From assembly GCF_008086175.1 (NCBI RefSeq), contig NZ_VSKM01000005.1, positions 124,001 to 188,000 of the forward strand: a stretch of 64,000 bases of DNA. Direction: 5' to 3'. The notes beneath the pieces are model-generated. The model saw only the letters and a program-made list of their open reading frames with translations, did not search any database and had not been told where the DNA came from. The translations under genes were made by a program, and so were the position numbers. This DNA comes from Bizionia saleffrena. GTDB taxonomy: Bacteria > Bacteroidota > Bacteroidia > Flavobacteriales > Flavobacteriaceae. The first letter of the stretch is position 1; every line of letters begins with the position of its first letter. Of this stretch, positions 36,380 to 45,132 are shown piece by piece.

Positions 36380-37651
36380 TTAATCAATAATTGAGAACCC
36401 TGTGTAGGGTATTAAAACCTCAGGAATTTCAATCCCTTTCTCTGTTTGATAATTCTCTAAAATCCCGGCCAAAACACGTGGTAATGCTAAAGAGCTTCCG
36501 TTTAAGGTATGCGCCAATTCGTTTTTACCATCACTATTTTTAAAACGTAATTTTAAACGGTTGGCTTGAAAAGTTTCAAAATTAGAAATACTAGAAATTT
36601 CTAACCAACGATCTTGCGCTGTAGAAAAGACTTCAAAATCGAAGGTAAGTGCCGATGTAAAACCCAAATCACCACCACAAAGTCGTAAAATTCTATACGG
36701 TAATTTTAATTCTTGTAGTAAGTCTTTTACGTGTTCTACCATTCCGTCTAGTGCTTTATAGGAGTTGTCGGGGTGCTCTACGCGCAAAATTTCCACTTTG
36801 TCAAACTGGTGTAATCTATTTAAACCTCTTACATGCGCACCATAACTACCTGCTTCTCGTCTAAAACACGGTGTATATCCCGTAATCCCAACAGGTAACT
36901 CATCGGCATTTAAAACCACATCTCTAAAAATGTTAGTTCCAGGAACTTCGGCTGTTGGAATTAAATACAGATTATCTTCGGTAACGTGGTACATTTGCCC
37001 TTCTTTATCGGGTAATTGTCCAGTACCAAAGGCAGAAGCCTCGTTTACTAAATGAGGCAGTTGATACTCTGTATAACCGGCCGCCGTATTTTTATCTAAA
37101 AAATAAGCGATAAGTGCACGTTGCAAACGCGCCCCTTTCCCTTTATAAACAGGAAAACCAGCACCCGCAATTTTAGTTCCTAATTCGAAATCAATAAGGT
37201 CATATTTTTTTGCCAATTCCCAATGTGGTAACGCGCCATCAAATAAAGTAGGAATAGCACCTTCTCTAAAAATTTCCACATTGTCTTCGTCAGTATTTCC
37301 AGCAGGCACCGTTGCATTGGGTACATTTGGCAAGGTGTAAAGCAAGGCGTTTAACGCCTCGATTTTTGCGTTAAGGGCCTCGTTTAGTGTTTTTGTAGTC
37401 TCTTTAAATTCGCTAGTTTTTGCTTTTAGTCCCTTTGCTTTTTCCGCTTGTCCGGACGTATATAAAACACCAATTTCTTTAGATATCGCGTTCGATTCTG
37501 CTAGGGTGTTATCTAACTCGGTTTGTAAAGCACGGCGCTCTTCATCTAGCACAATTACAGCGTTTACCGTTTCTGTAGCATCAATATTTCGTTTTGCTAA
37601 ACGCGAAATTACAAGCGCTTTGTTTTCTCTAATATAAGGTATTTGTAACAT
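36380..37651 (-). CDS. serS: Seryl-tRNA synthetase
   Basis: 423 residues, class II synthetase. An N-terminal antiparallel coiled-coil arm (about 28-105, rich in Glu, Lys and Ala) contacts the long variable arm of tRNA-Ser. The catalytic domain has motif 2 (FRREAGSYGAHVRGLNRLHQF, about 265-285) and motif 3 (GSSLALPRVLAGILENYQ, about 388-405). Monocistronic with its own terminator; repeat element B lies just upstream of the start codon. Confidence 0.98.
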   Translation of the reverse strand: MLQIPYIRENKALVISRLAKRNIDATETVNAVIVLDEERRALQTELDNTLAESNAISKEIGVLYTSGQAEKAKGLKAKTSEFKETTKTLNEALNAKIEALNALLYTLPNVPNATVPAGNTDEDNVEIFREGAIPTLFDGALPHWELAKKYDLIDFELGTKIAGAGFPVYKGKGARLQRALIAYFLDKNTAAGYTEYQLPHLVNEASAFGTGQLPDKEGQMYHVTEDNLYLIPTAEVPGTNIFRDVVLNADELPVGITGYTPCFRREAGSYGAHVRGLNRLHQFDKVEILRVEHPDNSYKALDGMVEHVKDLLQELKLPYRILRLCGGDLGFTSALTFDFEVFSTAQDRWLEISSISNFETFQANRLKLRFKNSDGKNELAHTLNGSSLALPRVLAGILENYQTEKGIEIPEVLIPYTGFSIID

Positions 37652-37673
37652 ATTTTTTTGTTTGGGCGTTACT

Positions 37674-37765
37674 TTACTTCGCTTTTAGTAGCGTCGTAAA
37701 GTCAGGCTTTCCGCTATATCTTTTTTGTGAAAAACAAAAAAGGATACCGCATCAATCCTTAACGC
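37674..37765. repeat. Interspersed palindromic repeat, copy B (92 bp)
   Basis: Starts GGGCGTTAC, contains GTCAGGCTTTCCGC and a TATCTTTTTTGTG...CAAAAAAGGATA hairpin, then CCGCATCAATCCTTAACGC. Read on the minus strand it has the same block order as copy A (GCGTTA, GATTG, hairpin, GGAAAGC, GAC, TAACGCCC). Lies between the carboxylase-like gene and serS, 23 bases upstream of the serS start. Confidence 0.75.
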
Positions 37766-37832
37766 AATTATAGTAACAATTCTAAAACGTAAAAGTAATA
37801 CGTTTTTAGATGCCGAAAAATATTTTATCCGC

Positions 37833-39143
37833 CTATTTTGATGGCAAAAGCCATTCGTTATGCTTAAACCAGTGCCATTTTACGCTTCCCATATCTATAG
37901 CTGGGTTTATTAACGTTTGGTATGGTTTTCTGTTTACGCTCACTTTGCAGTCAACAAACACAGAAACGTCTTGGCCTTTGGCTTTAAAGTCTTCTTTTAA
38001 ATGTTGAGAAAACTGCCATATAGCATCCGGTTTACTACTCGCTAATCGGGTTTGTTTTGCCGTTAAATAATCGCTTAGATGTATTGCGGTTGTTTCCCCT
38101 GTTTTTTTATCAATCACTCTGTAGCTGGTCATTCCGCTTTTACTTCTTAGCATCATACGCCACGACATTCTGTGGCCTTCTTCTGTCCAGAGGACATCGT
38201 CTTGAATAAAGTGATGTCTAATGGGTAATAGCACCTGGACTACAAAATAAACACTACCAATGGCAAGCAGAATGGGTTTGTAATGAGGTACTATAATTTC
38301 GGCTTTAGTATACGCAGGTTTCTTTTTAAGAAATAGGCGGCGCACCACTTCGGGTTCGAAAAAGAACAATGAAAAGGCTAGCGATAAATACGGAAACACA
38401 CCAACCTGAAAAACTATAGAATTGAATAAGTGAAAGAATATAGACGCAAAAAACGCATATTTTCTAGTCTTTTTAAAGAGCAATAAAGGTATAATTAAAC
38501 CGTCGAATAAAATACCGCCATAAGCTATTAAGTACGGTACAAAGTCGTGTTGTAAGTAAGCGCCAATAATGGGGTAGTTTTTCTTGCCTTCCATTAAAAG
38601 GGTTGGCAATGTTAAATCTAACCAATCCGGATACAGTTTTGCAATAGCGGCGTAGGTGTAGAGAATAAGTAATTGTAAAACAAAGACCCATTTACACCAA
38701 CTTGGCATCGCGAGTTGTTTTAAACTAGGATTTAATTTCACATCTATAGAGGCATATCTATTTGCTGGTAGTGTACACATTATAGCACTCAATAAAATAA
38801 GCAAATAGTAGTGGTTATTGTAAGACGATTTTTGCATAAAATACACCCCACACCAAAGCAATGTAAAGCTTATCATGCTCATTCGGTATTTATAGCCTAC
38901 CATTATTAACAGGCCTAAAAGACCCATTACAAGATAATACACATACATCCAGTTTCCTGGTAAAGGTTGTAGCCATTCGAAACCTATAAACGAAAAGGTG
39001 AACTCAGGTTCTACCAATGTACGGGTTATCCAACCGGTAAAAATAGAACCGACAGATTCTAAGAAAACGAGTAAACCAAAAATAATTCGGAAAACAACTA
39101 ATGCCGAATTATCTATATATTTAAAAAGAAAAGCGTTAAGCAT
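37833..39143 (-). CDS. Vitamin K-dependent gamma-carboxylase homologue (HTTM protein)
   Basis: 436-residue membrane protein. The N-terminal half (about 10-290) has the multi-helix HTTM domain with GWITRTLVEPEFTFSFIGF and PLPGNWMYVYY, close to human GGCX. NNHYYL places His111 at the position of GGCX His160, and YAAIAKLYPDW places Lys169 at GGCX Lys218; the spacing is 58 residues in both. The C-terminal segment (GHRMSWRMMLRSKSG onward) also follows GGCX, but the protein ends where the last roughly 300 human residues begin. Overlaps ribF by eight bases. It could carboxylate or epoxidise with menaquinone; substrate unknown. Confidence 0.85.
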   Translation of the reverse strand: MLNAFLFKYIDNSALVVFRIIFGLLVFLESVGSIFTGWITRTLVEPEFTFSFIGFEWLQPLPGNWMYVYYLVMGLLGLLIMVGYKYRMSMISFTLLWCGVYFMQKSSYNNHYYLLILLSAIMCTLPANRYASIDVKLNPSLKQLAMPSWCKWVFVLQLLILYTYAAIAKLYPDWLDLTLPTLLMEGKKNYPIIGAYLQHDFVPYLIAYGGILFDGLIIPLLLFKKTRKYAFFASIFFHLFNSIVFQVGVFPYLSLAFSLFFFEPEVVRRLFLKKKPAYTKAEIIVPHYKPILLAIGSVYFVVQVLLPIRHHFIQDDVLWTEEGHRMSWRMMLRSKSGMTSYRVIDKKTGETTAIHLSDYLTAKQTRLASSKPDAIWQFSQHLKEDFKAKGQDVSVFVDCKVSVNRKPYQTLINPAIDMGSVKWHWFKHNEWLLPSK

Positions 39144-40053
39144 TTTTGGCTATAAAGTCTAGTGTGTGTTGTTTGTCGCGGTGTAATTGTTCTTTTAAAT
39201 CTTCCACTGAATTGAATTTAATTTCGTCTCGTAATCGGTGTAAGAGTTCTACTTTTAAATGCGCACCGTACAGCGATTCATCTAAATCTAAAAAATGAAC
39301 CTCTATAGTTTGCTTGTCGCCATTTACGGTAGGGTTGTTGCCAATATTCATCATTCCAAAAACGGTTTCCGAATTAATGGTGCTTTGTACAATATAGACC
39401 CCTTTTTTAGGGATGAGTTTATAATTTTCTAATACCTCTAAATTTGCTGTGGGATAATTAATGGTGCGACCTAACCCTTTACCTATAACCACGGTTCCGG
39501 TAAGAAAAAAATTATAACCTAAATAAGTGTTCGCCATAGTAATAGCGCCATCTAGTAACGCTTTTCTTATTTTGGTAGAGCTAACAGCGACATCGTTTAT
39601 GTCTTGTTTAGTAATTTCTTCCACTTCAAAACCATAAATCTTACCAAACGCTTTTAAATCGTTAATGTCGGCGGTTCTGTTTCTTCCAAAATGATGATCG
39701 TATCCTATTATAATATGTTTGGCTTTTAATTCTTTCACTAGAATTTTTTCTACAAAGTCTTCCGCTGTTAATCTAGAGAACTCTTTAGTGAATTCTTTAA
39801 CCACTAATCTGCTAATACCAAATTGTTTTAAGATCGCGGTTTTTTCGGAAATAGAATTAATAAGTTTTAGTCCGGCATCTTTTTGCAATACCATTCTAGG
39901 ATGCGGAAAAAAGGTTAATACGGTAGGCTCTAAATTTTTAATACCACCTATTTTTAAAAGGCGCTGTAAAATTTTCTGATGCCCGATATGTACACCATCA
40001 AAAGTGCCAATGGTGATAACGGTATTATTTTTTAGTGTTTTTAAAGCTTCCAA
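39136..40053 (-). CDS. ribF: Bifunctional riboflavin kinase/FMN adenylyltransferase
   Basis: 305 residues. The N-terminal nucleotidyltransferase domain opens with TIGTFDGVHIGHQKIL (GxHxGH motif) and makes FAD from FMN. The C-terminal flavokinase domain (VIGKGLGRTINYPTANLEV, about 188-206) phosphorylates riboflavin. Length is normal. The stop region overlaps the start of the carboxylase-like gene by eight bases, so the two are probably co-translated. No FMN riboswitch is seen upstream. Confidence 0.97.
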   Translation of the reverse strand: MEALKTLKNNTVITIGTFDGVHIGHQKILQRLLKIGGIKNLEPTVLTFFPHPRMVLQKDAGLKLINSISEKTAILKQFGISRLVVKEFTKEFSRLTAEDFVEKILVKELKAKHIIIGYDHHFGRNRTADINDLKAFGKIYGFEVEEITKQDINDVAVSSTKIRKALLDGAITMANTYLGYNFFLTGTVVIGKGLGRTINYPTANLEVLENYKLIPKKGVYIVQSTINSETVFGMMNIGNNPTVNGDKQTIEVHFLDLDESLYGAHLKVELLHRLRDEIKFNSVEDLKEQLHRDKQHTLDFIAKNA

Positions 40054-40080
40054 ACGTATAACATTTAATTACAAAAATAT

Positions 40081-40115
40081 AAAAAGCCAATTGAATTTAC
40101 TTCAATTGGCTTTTT
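40081..40115 (-). terminator. Terminator of the M43 protease gene
   Basis: 14-bp stem AAAAAGCCAATTGA / TCAATTGGCTTTTT, loop of seven; the T-run on the minus strand separates the protease gene from ribF. Confidence 0.88.
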
Positions 40116-40135
40116 ATTATATATAAATTATGAAA

Positions 40136-42076
40136 TTACTTTTTTATAAAAGGCAAAGTCACAGAATTATTGTCTTTATTAATTTTTATAAAGTACATAC
40201 CGTTACTATAAGAAGCAGTATTTACCTTTAAATCGTTAATACTGTTAATAGTTGCTTCTTTTACTAATTGACCTAACATATTATAGATTTTAAAACCATC
40301 AGGTAATGCATTTGTATTTGCTACTTTAATGTTTAAAACATTTTGTGTTGGGTTAGGGTAAAGGCTAATAGTGTTGCTTTTAGCAAAGTCGTCTGTACTT
40401 AATGAGTTAACAGAAAATTTAGTAGTTTCTGAACTCGCAAAAGAACCACCAGTAAAAATAATTGCTCCTCCAGAAGCCGCATCTGTTTTTAATTCGTAAG
40501 AACCATTACCATAGTTACAACATATACCATCATTATATTGATCATAAATGACAAAAGTGTAGCACTCATTGTTAACGTTAAATGTTTCAACAATAGGTGT
40601 AGAGTCATTATCTGCGTATGGACCACCGCTATAAACTACGTTATTAGATCCGTCTGTAAGCGACCAGGTTGTTTCACTTCCGTAATTATCTGGGACTATT
40701 GTAAGTTCTACAGTAATAGCATCTACAATAGAAGTAAGTGTTAAACACGCTTCCGAAACATCGTTACACGCACGTGCATCTGTTGCTCCGTTAGGATTTG
40801 AAATAACAGTGTTAAACGTATGCTCTCCTCCAGTACTTGTTACCGTTGGTAAAGTCACAACTTCCGATTGTCCTTCCGCTAACGATCCTGTCCAGTTGTA
40901 AACCTGCGTTCCTGCAACATCTACATCGTAAGTTAAGGTTGCAGAAGTCATTGTAGTAGTACCATAGTTGTACACTCTAACTTCTGGAGTAAAGTCTGCA
41001 CCACATGAATTAACATTTAAGTTTTCTATTGTAGCACTTGCATCGTTAGTGACTGGAGAAGGTACTGTTAAGGCATTGTTGGTTCCTGCTACTAATCCAG
41101 ATCTTGGACCAGTAATCACTGCTGTTACTCTTGCTTTTTGATCAATAGTGTAAATATTCATACATAAATCGTCTGTGTAATCCATATAATTTTCAACCAT
41201 ATCTAAAGTACCGTTATTACAAGAATCGATTCCTGTAGGACAGCCATAATTTGGCGCCGCTACAGGAGGTGTATCAGATACTTCGTCTCCTACACCATTA
41301 CAGCCACCTTGAAACGTGTGGTAAAGACCTAAGTAATGCCCTACTTCGTGCGTCATGGTACGGCCTTTATCGTAAGGCGCATTCAATGCAAAATCGTTAT
41401 TAGTATCGTAATCTGAACTTCCAAAAGTAGTATAGTTGGCACTAACACCATCTGTAGTTGGGTTTCCGCCTGGAAACTGAGCAAAACCTAGAATGCCGCC
41501 TAAAGCCCCCACGTATTTTGAAGACCACATATTCATATAGCGTGAAGAATCCCAAATGGTTTGCGTTTTATAGCTGTCCATTTCGGCAAAGCTAGAAACA
41601 CCATCTTGACAAATATTAACACGGTTTATTCCGTCTGTTGGGCAACCGTCTTCCGTTTGTTTTGCTAATTCGAATTCGACTTCTACATCGGCACCAACAG
41701 CATTTGTATTATAACCAGGTGTACCGGCCATACGTCGAAAATCTTGATTCATTACCGTAATTTGAGAAAGTACTTGTGCGTCGGAAATATTAGCGCCAAC
41801 ACCTTCAGCTTCTCCATTGTGAAGTACGTGAACCACTAAAGGAATAGTGACCACAGCCATTGACGTTTTGCTAAAGTCTGTATTATTAATGCGTTCTTGC
41901 ACCATAGCTTCAAATGCTGGGCTTCCCATCATATTAGGGAACTGTGCAAGTTGTTGTGCGTTAAATTTATCGGTTGCGCATTTTTCGACAACGGTGGACG
42001 CTTTCTCTTGTGAAAAGACTAATAAGGGCAAACAGAATACACAGAAAAGAAAGAAAGTGAGGGTAGTTTTCTTCAT
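40136..42076 (-). CDS. Secreted M43-family zinc metalloprotease with T9SS sorting domain
   Basis: 646 residues. Signal peptide about 1-22 (LLVFSQ). The catalytic domain carries the metzincin zinc motif HEVGHYLGLYH (His243, Glu244, His247, His253) and a Met-turn in VENYMDYTD, typical of the cytophagalysin/pappalysin group (M43). Ig-like beta domains follow (about 340-560), then a type A C-terminal sorting domain (SLYPNPTQNVLNIKV ... NGMYFIKI) that targets the protein to type IX secretion. Extracellular protein degradation for nutrition or gliding-surface processing is likely. Monocistronic. Confidence 0.93.
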   Translation of the reverse strand: MKKTTLTFFLFCVFCLPLLVFSQEKASTVVEKCATDKFNAQQLAQFPNMMGSPAFEAMVQERINNTDFSKTSMAVVTIPLVVHVLHNGEAEGVGANISDAQVLSQITVMNQDFRRMAGTPGYNTNAVGADVEVEFELAKQTEDGCPTDGINRVNICQDGVSSFAEMDSYKTQTIWDSSRYMNMWSSKYVGALGGILGFAQFPGGNPTTDGVSANYTTFGSSDYDTNNDFALNAPYDKGRTMTHEVGHYLGLYHTFQGGCNGVGDEVSDTPPVAAPNYGCPTGIDSCNNGTLDMVENYMDYTDDLCMNIYTIDQKARVTAVITGPRSGLVAGTNNALTVPSPVTNDASATIENLNVNSCGADFTPEVRVYNYGTTTMTSATLTYDVDVAGTQVYNWTGSLAEGQSEVVTLPTVTSTGGEHTFNTVISNPNGATDARACNDVSEACLTLTSIVDAITVELTIVPDNYGSETTWSLTDGSNNVVYSGGPYADNDSTPIVETFNVNNECYTFVIYDQYNDGICCNYGNGSYELKTDAASGGAIIFTGGSFASSETTKFSVNSLSTDDFAKSNTISLYPNPTQNVLNIKVANTNALPDGFKIYNMLGQLVKEATINSINDLKVNTASYSNGMYFIKINKDNNSVTLPFIKK

Positions 42077-42178
42077 AATATCAATTTATTGAATATGTTA
42101 ATATATTAAATTTTTCGTAAAAATACGAATAATAAATCAGTGTTACCTCTTTTTTTTATATGTTATATAGCGTTTTTG

Positions 42179-42814
42179 TTACTTTTTATTAAAGGCGTTC
42201 ATTGTATTATTGATGCCTGCGAGACCAAAAGACTTTATAATTTCAATTGATTTTTCTAATCGTTCTTCTAGTTTGGTATTTTCTTCATCGGTCCATTCTC
42301 CTAATACATAATCGATTTGTCTTCCTTTAGAAAACGCATCGCTAATACCAAATCTAAAACGGTTATAACTAGTAGTGTTTAAAGTGTGCTGCGTGTCTTT
42401 AAGTCCGTTGTGTCCGCCATCGCTACCTTTAGTTTTAATACGTATGCTACCAAAAGGAAGGTTTAAATCGTCGGTAATTACCAATAGATTTTCTAACGGA
42501 ATTTTTTCTTTTTCTAACCAGTAATGAATAGCTTTTCCGCTTAAATTCATAAACGTACTGGGTTTTAATAAAATAAACGTCCGTCCTTTTAATTTATAGG
42601 TAGTAAGGTCTCCCAGACGCTGAGTGGTAAAAGTAAGCGCTTCCTGTTTAGCAAAAGCATCTAGTATTTTAAAGCCAATGTTATGTCGGGTGTGATGGTA
42701 TTTAGGACCAATGTTTCCTAGGCCCACAATAAGAAATTTTTTCATAGGATCTTGTTCTTCTACCAGAGGTTTAGATTTCTTAGTTTTAAAAAGAGTCGAA
42801 ATGTAAGTAAGCAT
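42179..42814 (-). CDS. pth: Peptidyl-tRNA hydrolase
   Basis: 211 residues as drawn; the conserved enzyme begins at the internal Met at 42745 ([22 protein letters not shown]), where the catalytic His lies in TRHNIGF. The 23-residue leader may be real (similar leaders occur in Flavobacteriia) or a start-site artefact; no ribosome binding site decides it. Substrate-binding residues are visible in FMNLSGKAI and [10 protein letters not shown]. Releases tRNA from stalled peptidyl-tRNA. Follows rplY on the same strand after a terminator-like hairpin. Confidence 0.93.
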   Translation of the reverse strand: MLTYISTLFKTKKSKPLVEEQDPMKKFLIVGLGNIGPKYHHTRHNIGFKILDAFAKQEALTFTTQRLGDLTTYKLKGRTFILLKPSTFMNLSGKAIHYWLEKEKIPLENLLVITDDLNLPFGSIRIKTKGSDGGHNGLKDTQHTLNTTSYNRFRFGISDAFSKGRQIDYVLGEWTDEENTKLEERLEKSIEIIKSFGLAGINNTMNAFNKK

Positions 42815-42841
42815 AGAAGATGATTAGTTTGGTGTAAAAAT

Positions 42842-42873
42842 AAAAAAGCATCCTGAATTAACAGAATGCTTTT
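42842..42873 (-). terminator. Terminator-like hairpin between rplY and pth
   Basis: AAAAGCAT...CTG / CAG...ATGCTTTT with a single mismatch and a six-base loop; six T follow on the minus strand. Confidence 0.7.
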
Positions 42874-42895
42874 AATAAAATTAAGAGTTGATGGC

Positions 42896-43528
42896 TTATT
42901 CTTGACCTTCAGCTGCTGGAGTTGCTGTTGCGTCGTCGTCCTCATCTTCAGCTTCTACATCTTCATCATCCTCTGAAACTGCTGCTCTAGAGCGCATTAC
43001 AAAGCATACCACCGTGTTTTCTGGGTGCATTAGGGTGAAATCTTCATTTTCTAAAGATGTAACGTATAATTTATGTCCGATTTTAAGTTCAGTAGTATTA
43101 GCTTCTAAGAAATCTGGTAAGTTTCCAGGTAAGGCTTTTACTCTTAAGCTACGTTTGCTTTTACGAAAAACACCACCGTTTTTTACACCTCTTGGGTTAC
43201 CAGTAAAGCGTACAGGAATAGTCATAGTGATCTCTTTATCTTCAAATACTTGATAGAAATCTATGTGTAAAATTCTGTCTGTTACAGGGTGAAATTGAAT
43301 GTCTTGTAGAACAGCATTAAAGCTAGAACCACCTTCTATTTCTATTACAACTGTATGCGCATAAGGTGTGTACACCAATTTAGAGAATGCTAATTCAGCT
43401 GCTGAGAAATGAACTGTTTTGTCTCCTCCGTATAATACGCAAGGAACCTGACCAGCATTACGTAAGGCTTTTGTTACTTTTTTACCTACGCTTTCTCTTG
43501 GAGATCCGTTAATTGTAATTGATTTCAT
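42896..43528 (-). CDS. rplY: 50S ribosomal protein L25 (TL5/CTC form)
   Basis: 210 residues. The N-terminal 5S-rRNA-binding L25 domain (about 1-95, from [20 protein letters not shown]) is followed by the CTC beta-barrel domain and a strongly acidic Asp/Glu tail (about 185-210), as in Bacteroidota L25/general stress protein Ctc. Lies 58 bases downstream of prs on the same strand; the prs-rplY-pth order is widespread in bacteria. Confidence 0.97.
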   Translation of the reverse strand: MKSITINGSPRESVGKKVTKALRNAGQVPCVLYGGDKTVHFSAAELAFSKLVYTPYAHTVVIEIEGGSSFNAVLQDIQFHPVTDRILHIDFYQVFEDKEITMTIPVRFTGNPRGVKNGGVFRKSKRSLRVKALPGNLPDFLEANTTELKIGHKLYVTSLENEDFTLMHPENTVVCFVMRSRAAVSEDDEDVEAEDEDDDATATPAAEGQE

Positions 43529-43586
43529 TGTTTTTATTTATAGTTAATATTTATTATTCGGTGTCAAGTTGATGTAAGTGGTGCTG

Positions 43587-44528
43587 TTACATCAAAAAAT
43601 TTGAGCTTATCGATCTATTATAGTGTACGTTTTGCATAACATCAGCAAATAGATTTGCACAGCTAATTACTTTAATTTTCTTACTTTCTTGTTTTAAAGG
43701 AATAGAATCAGTTACGATTAATTCTTCAAGTTTAGAGTTTTCAATACGCTCGTAAGCACTACCCGATAAAATAGGATGTGTACAAATAGCTCTTACACTA
43801 AGTGCGCCACGCTCCATCATTAAATCGGCTGCTTTAGTTAAGGTTCCTGCAGTATCTACCATATCGTCTACCAATACCACGTTTTTACCAGTAACATCCC
43901 CAATTAATTCCATATGAGAAATTACATTAGCTTTAGTTCTTTGCTTATAACAAATAACCACATCGCTTTCTAGAGCTTTAGAATAGGCATAGGCTCTTTT
44001 AGAACCGCCCATATCTGGTGAAGCGATCGTTAAATTGTCTAGGTTTAAACTTTTTAGGTACGGTAAAAATACCGTTGAAGCAAATAAATGATCTACAGGC
44101 TTTTCAAAAAATCCTTGAATTTGATCGGCGTGTAAGTCCATTGTAATAATTCTAGTCGCTCCAGCTGTTTCCAGCATTTTCGCTACTAATTTTGCAGCGA
44201 TAGGCACTCTAGGTTTGTCTTTTCTGTCTTGTCTTGCCCAACCAAAATAAGGAAGAACAGCGGTAATGTGGCGTGCCGAAGCGCGTTTGGCAGCATCAAT
44301 CATTAACAACATTTCCATTAAGTTTTCTGAGCTAGGATTAGTAGACCCGATAATAAAAATACGCGTTCCACGAATCGATTCTTCATAAGACGGTTGAAAC
44401 TCTCCATCGCTGTATGTTGAAGTGATTACTTTTCCTAGGCTAACGCCATAAGCAGCTGCAATTTTTTCGGCTAAATGTTTACTTTGCGTTATCGAAAAAA
44501 TCTTCGCGTCTGGCTTTGTGTTTGGCAT
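43587..44528 (-). CDS. prs: Ribose-phosphate pyrophosphokinase
   Basis: 313 residues; makes PRPP from ribose-5-phosphate and ATP for purine, pyrimidine, histidine, tryptophan and NAD synthesis. The catalytic flexible loop is PYFGWARQDRKDKPRV and the PRPP-binding loop VVLVDDMVDTAGTL; the divalent-metal site DLHADQIQGFF is also present. Its -7 box is at 44581-44588, giving a leader of about 50 bases. First gene of prs-rplY-(pth). Confidence 0.98.
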   Translation of the reverse strand: MPNTKPDAKIFSITQSKHLAEKIAAAYGVSLGKVITSTYSDGEFQPSYEESIRGTRIFIIGSTNPSSENLMEMLLMIDAAKRASARHITAVLPYFGWARQDRKDKPRVPIAAKLVAKMLETAGATRIITMDLHADQIQGFFEKPVDHLFASTVFLPYLKSLNLDNLTIASPDMGGSKRAYAYSKALESDVVICYKQRTKANVISHMELIGDVTGKNVVLVDDMVDTAGTLTKAADLMMERGALSVRAICTHPILSGSAYERIENSKLEELIVTDSIPLKQESKKIKVISCANLFADVMQNVHYNRSISSNFLM

Positions 44529-44580
44529 TGCTAATGTGTTGTTTAACAGTGTGTAAGACTGTATGGTTTTTAATGAGGTG

Positions 44581-44588
44581 CAAATTTA
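44581..44588 (-). promoter_or_regulatory. -7 box of prs (TAAATTTG on minus strand)
   Basis: Exact TAnnTTTG match 53 bases upstream of the prs ATG. Confidence 0.6.
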
Positions 44589-44652
44589 TGATTTTTTTTG
44601 TACTAAAACGCATAATAGCTGCGATTTTTAAGAGATTTAAATAAAAAATATT

Positions 44653-44660
44653 TATTTTTG
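44653..44660 (+). promoter_or_regulatory. -7 box of tRNA-Leu (TATTTTTG)
   Basis: Exact TAnnTTTG match ending 12 bases before the mature tRNA 5' end, consistent with a short 5' leader removed by RNase P. Confidence 0.65.
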
Positions 44661-44671
44661 TGGCTCCATTA

Positions 44672-44753
44672 GCTCAAGTGGCGGAATTGGTAGACGCGTC
44701 GGATTCAAAATCCGATTTCGAAAGAAGTGTGGGTTCGATTCCCATCTTGAGTA
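44672..44753 (+). tRNA. tRNA-Leu (anticodon CAA)
   Basis: 82 bases. Acceptor stem GCTCAAG / CTTGAGT (first pair G-U), D-arm TGGCGGAATTGGTAGACGCG, anticodon stem TCGGA / TCCGA enclosing loop TTCAAAA (anticodon CAA, reads UUG), long variable arm of the leucine class, T-arm GTGGGTTCGATTCCCAT. CCA is not encoded. Discriminator base A is expected for leucine. Confidence 0.97.
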
Positions 44754-44760
44754 CATTATA

Positions 44761-44802
44761 AAACCGTAATAATTTTATTTTCAAATTATTACGGTTTTTT
44801 TT
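44761..44802 (+). terminator. Terminator after tRNA-Leu
   Basis: 15-bp stem AAACCGTAATAATTT / AAATTATTACGGTTT with a seven-base loop and a T-run. Confidence 0.92.
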
Positions 44803-45132
44803 ACGCGGTAATGATCTGTTGTTATCCCGAAAAAATTGTCGGTTTATGTTTTATTAAGATAACAGTAACCGGTGTACTTTTAACCTATACCTGGTGTTTC
44901 GTTGCCCTTTAACGCGCCTATCTAACTACAGCTTATTTAACATCAGCCTTCTAGGCAAGCACTCAGCGAAATGTTCAATCTTTAAATTTAATATATGTCG
45001 AGTTACTATTTTTTTTTTAAAAATAGTATTTCACGGTTTTCCTTGGTTTTATTATATAATGTTTTCTTATATTAGTGGGCTAATAAATTAATCACTAACC
45101 TCACAGAGTAAGATGTGTTTAAGTACATAACA
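44803..45132. other. 330-bp intergenic region
   Basis: AT-rich DNA between tRNA-Leu and the tail-collar-like gene. No gene, and no copy of the tRNA 3' end that would mark an integration site. It contains a T-rich palindrome (ACTATTTTTTTTTTAAAAATAGT is not fully perfect) at about 45005-45027. The short ORF at 44894-45091 has no codon or motif support. Confidence 0.6.

Noticed and set aside
40054-40080. FMN riboswitch upstream of ribF
   Set aside because: The gap to the preceding terminator is only a few dozen bases; no space for the six-helix RFN element.
44894-45091. 65-codon ORF downstream of tRNA-Leu
   Set aside because: No promoter, no domain, and the translation looks random and Cys/Phe-rich from AT-rich DNA.
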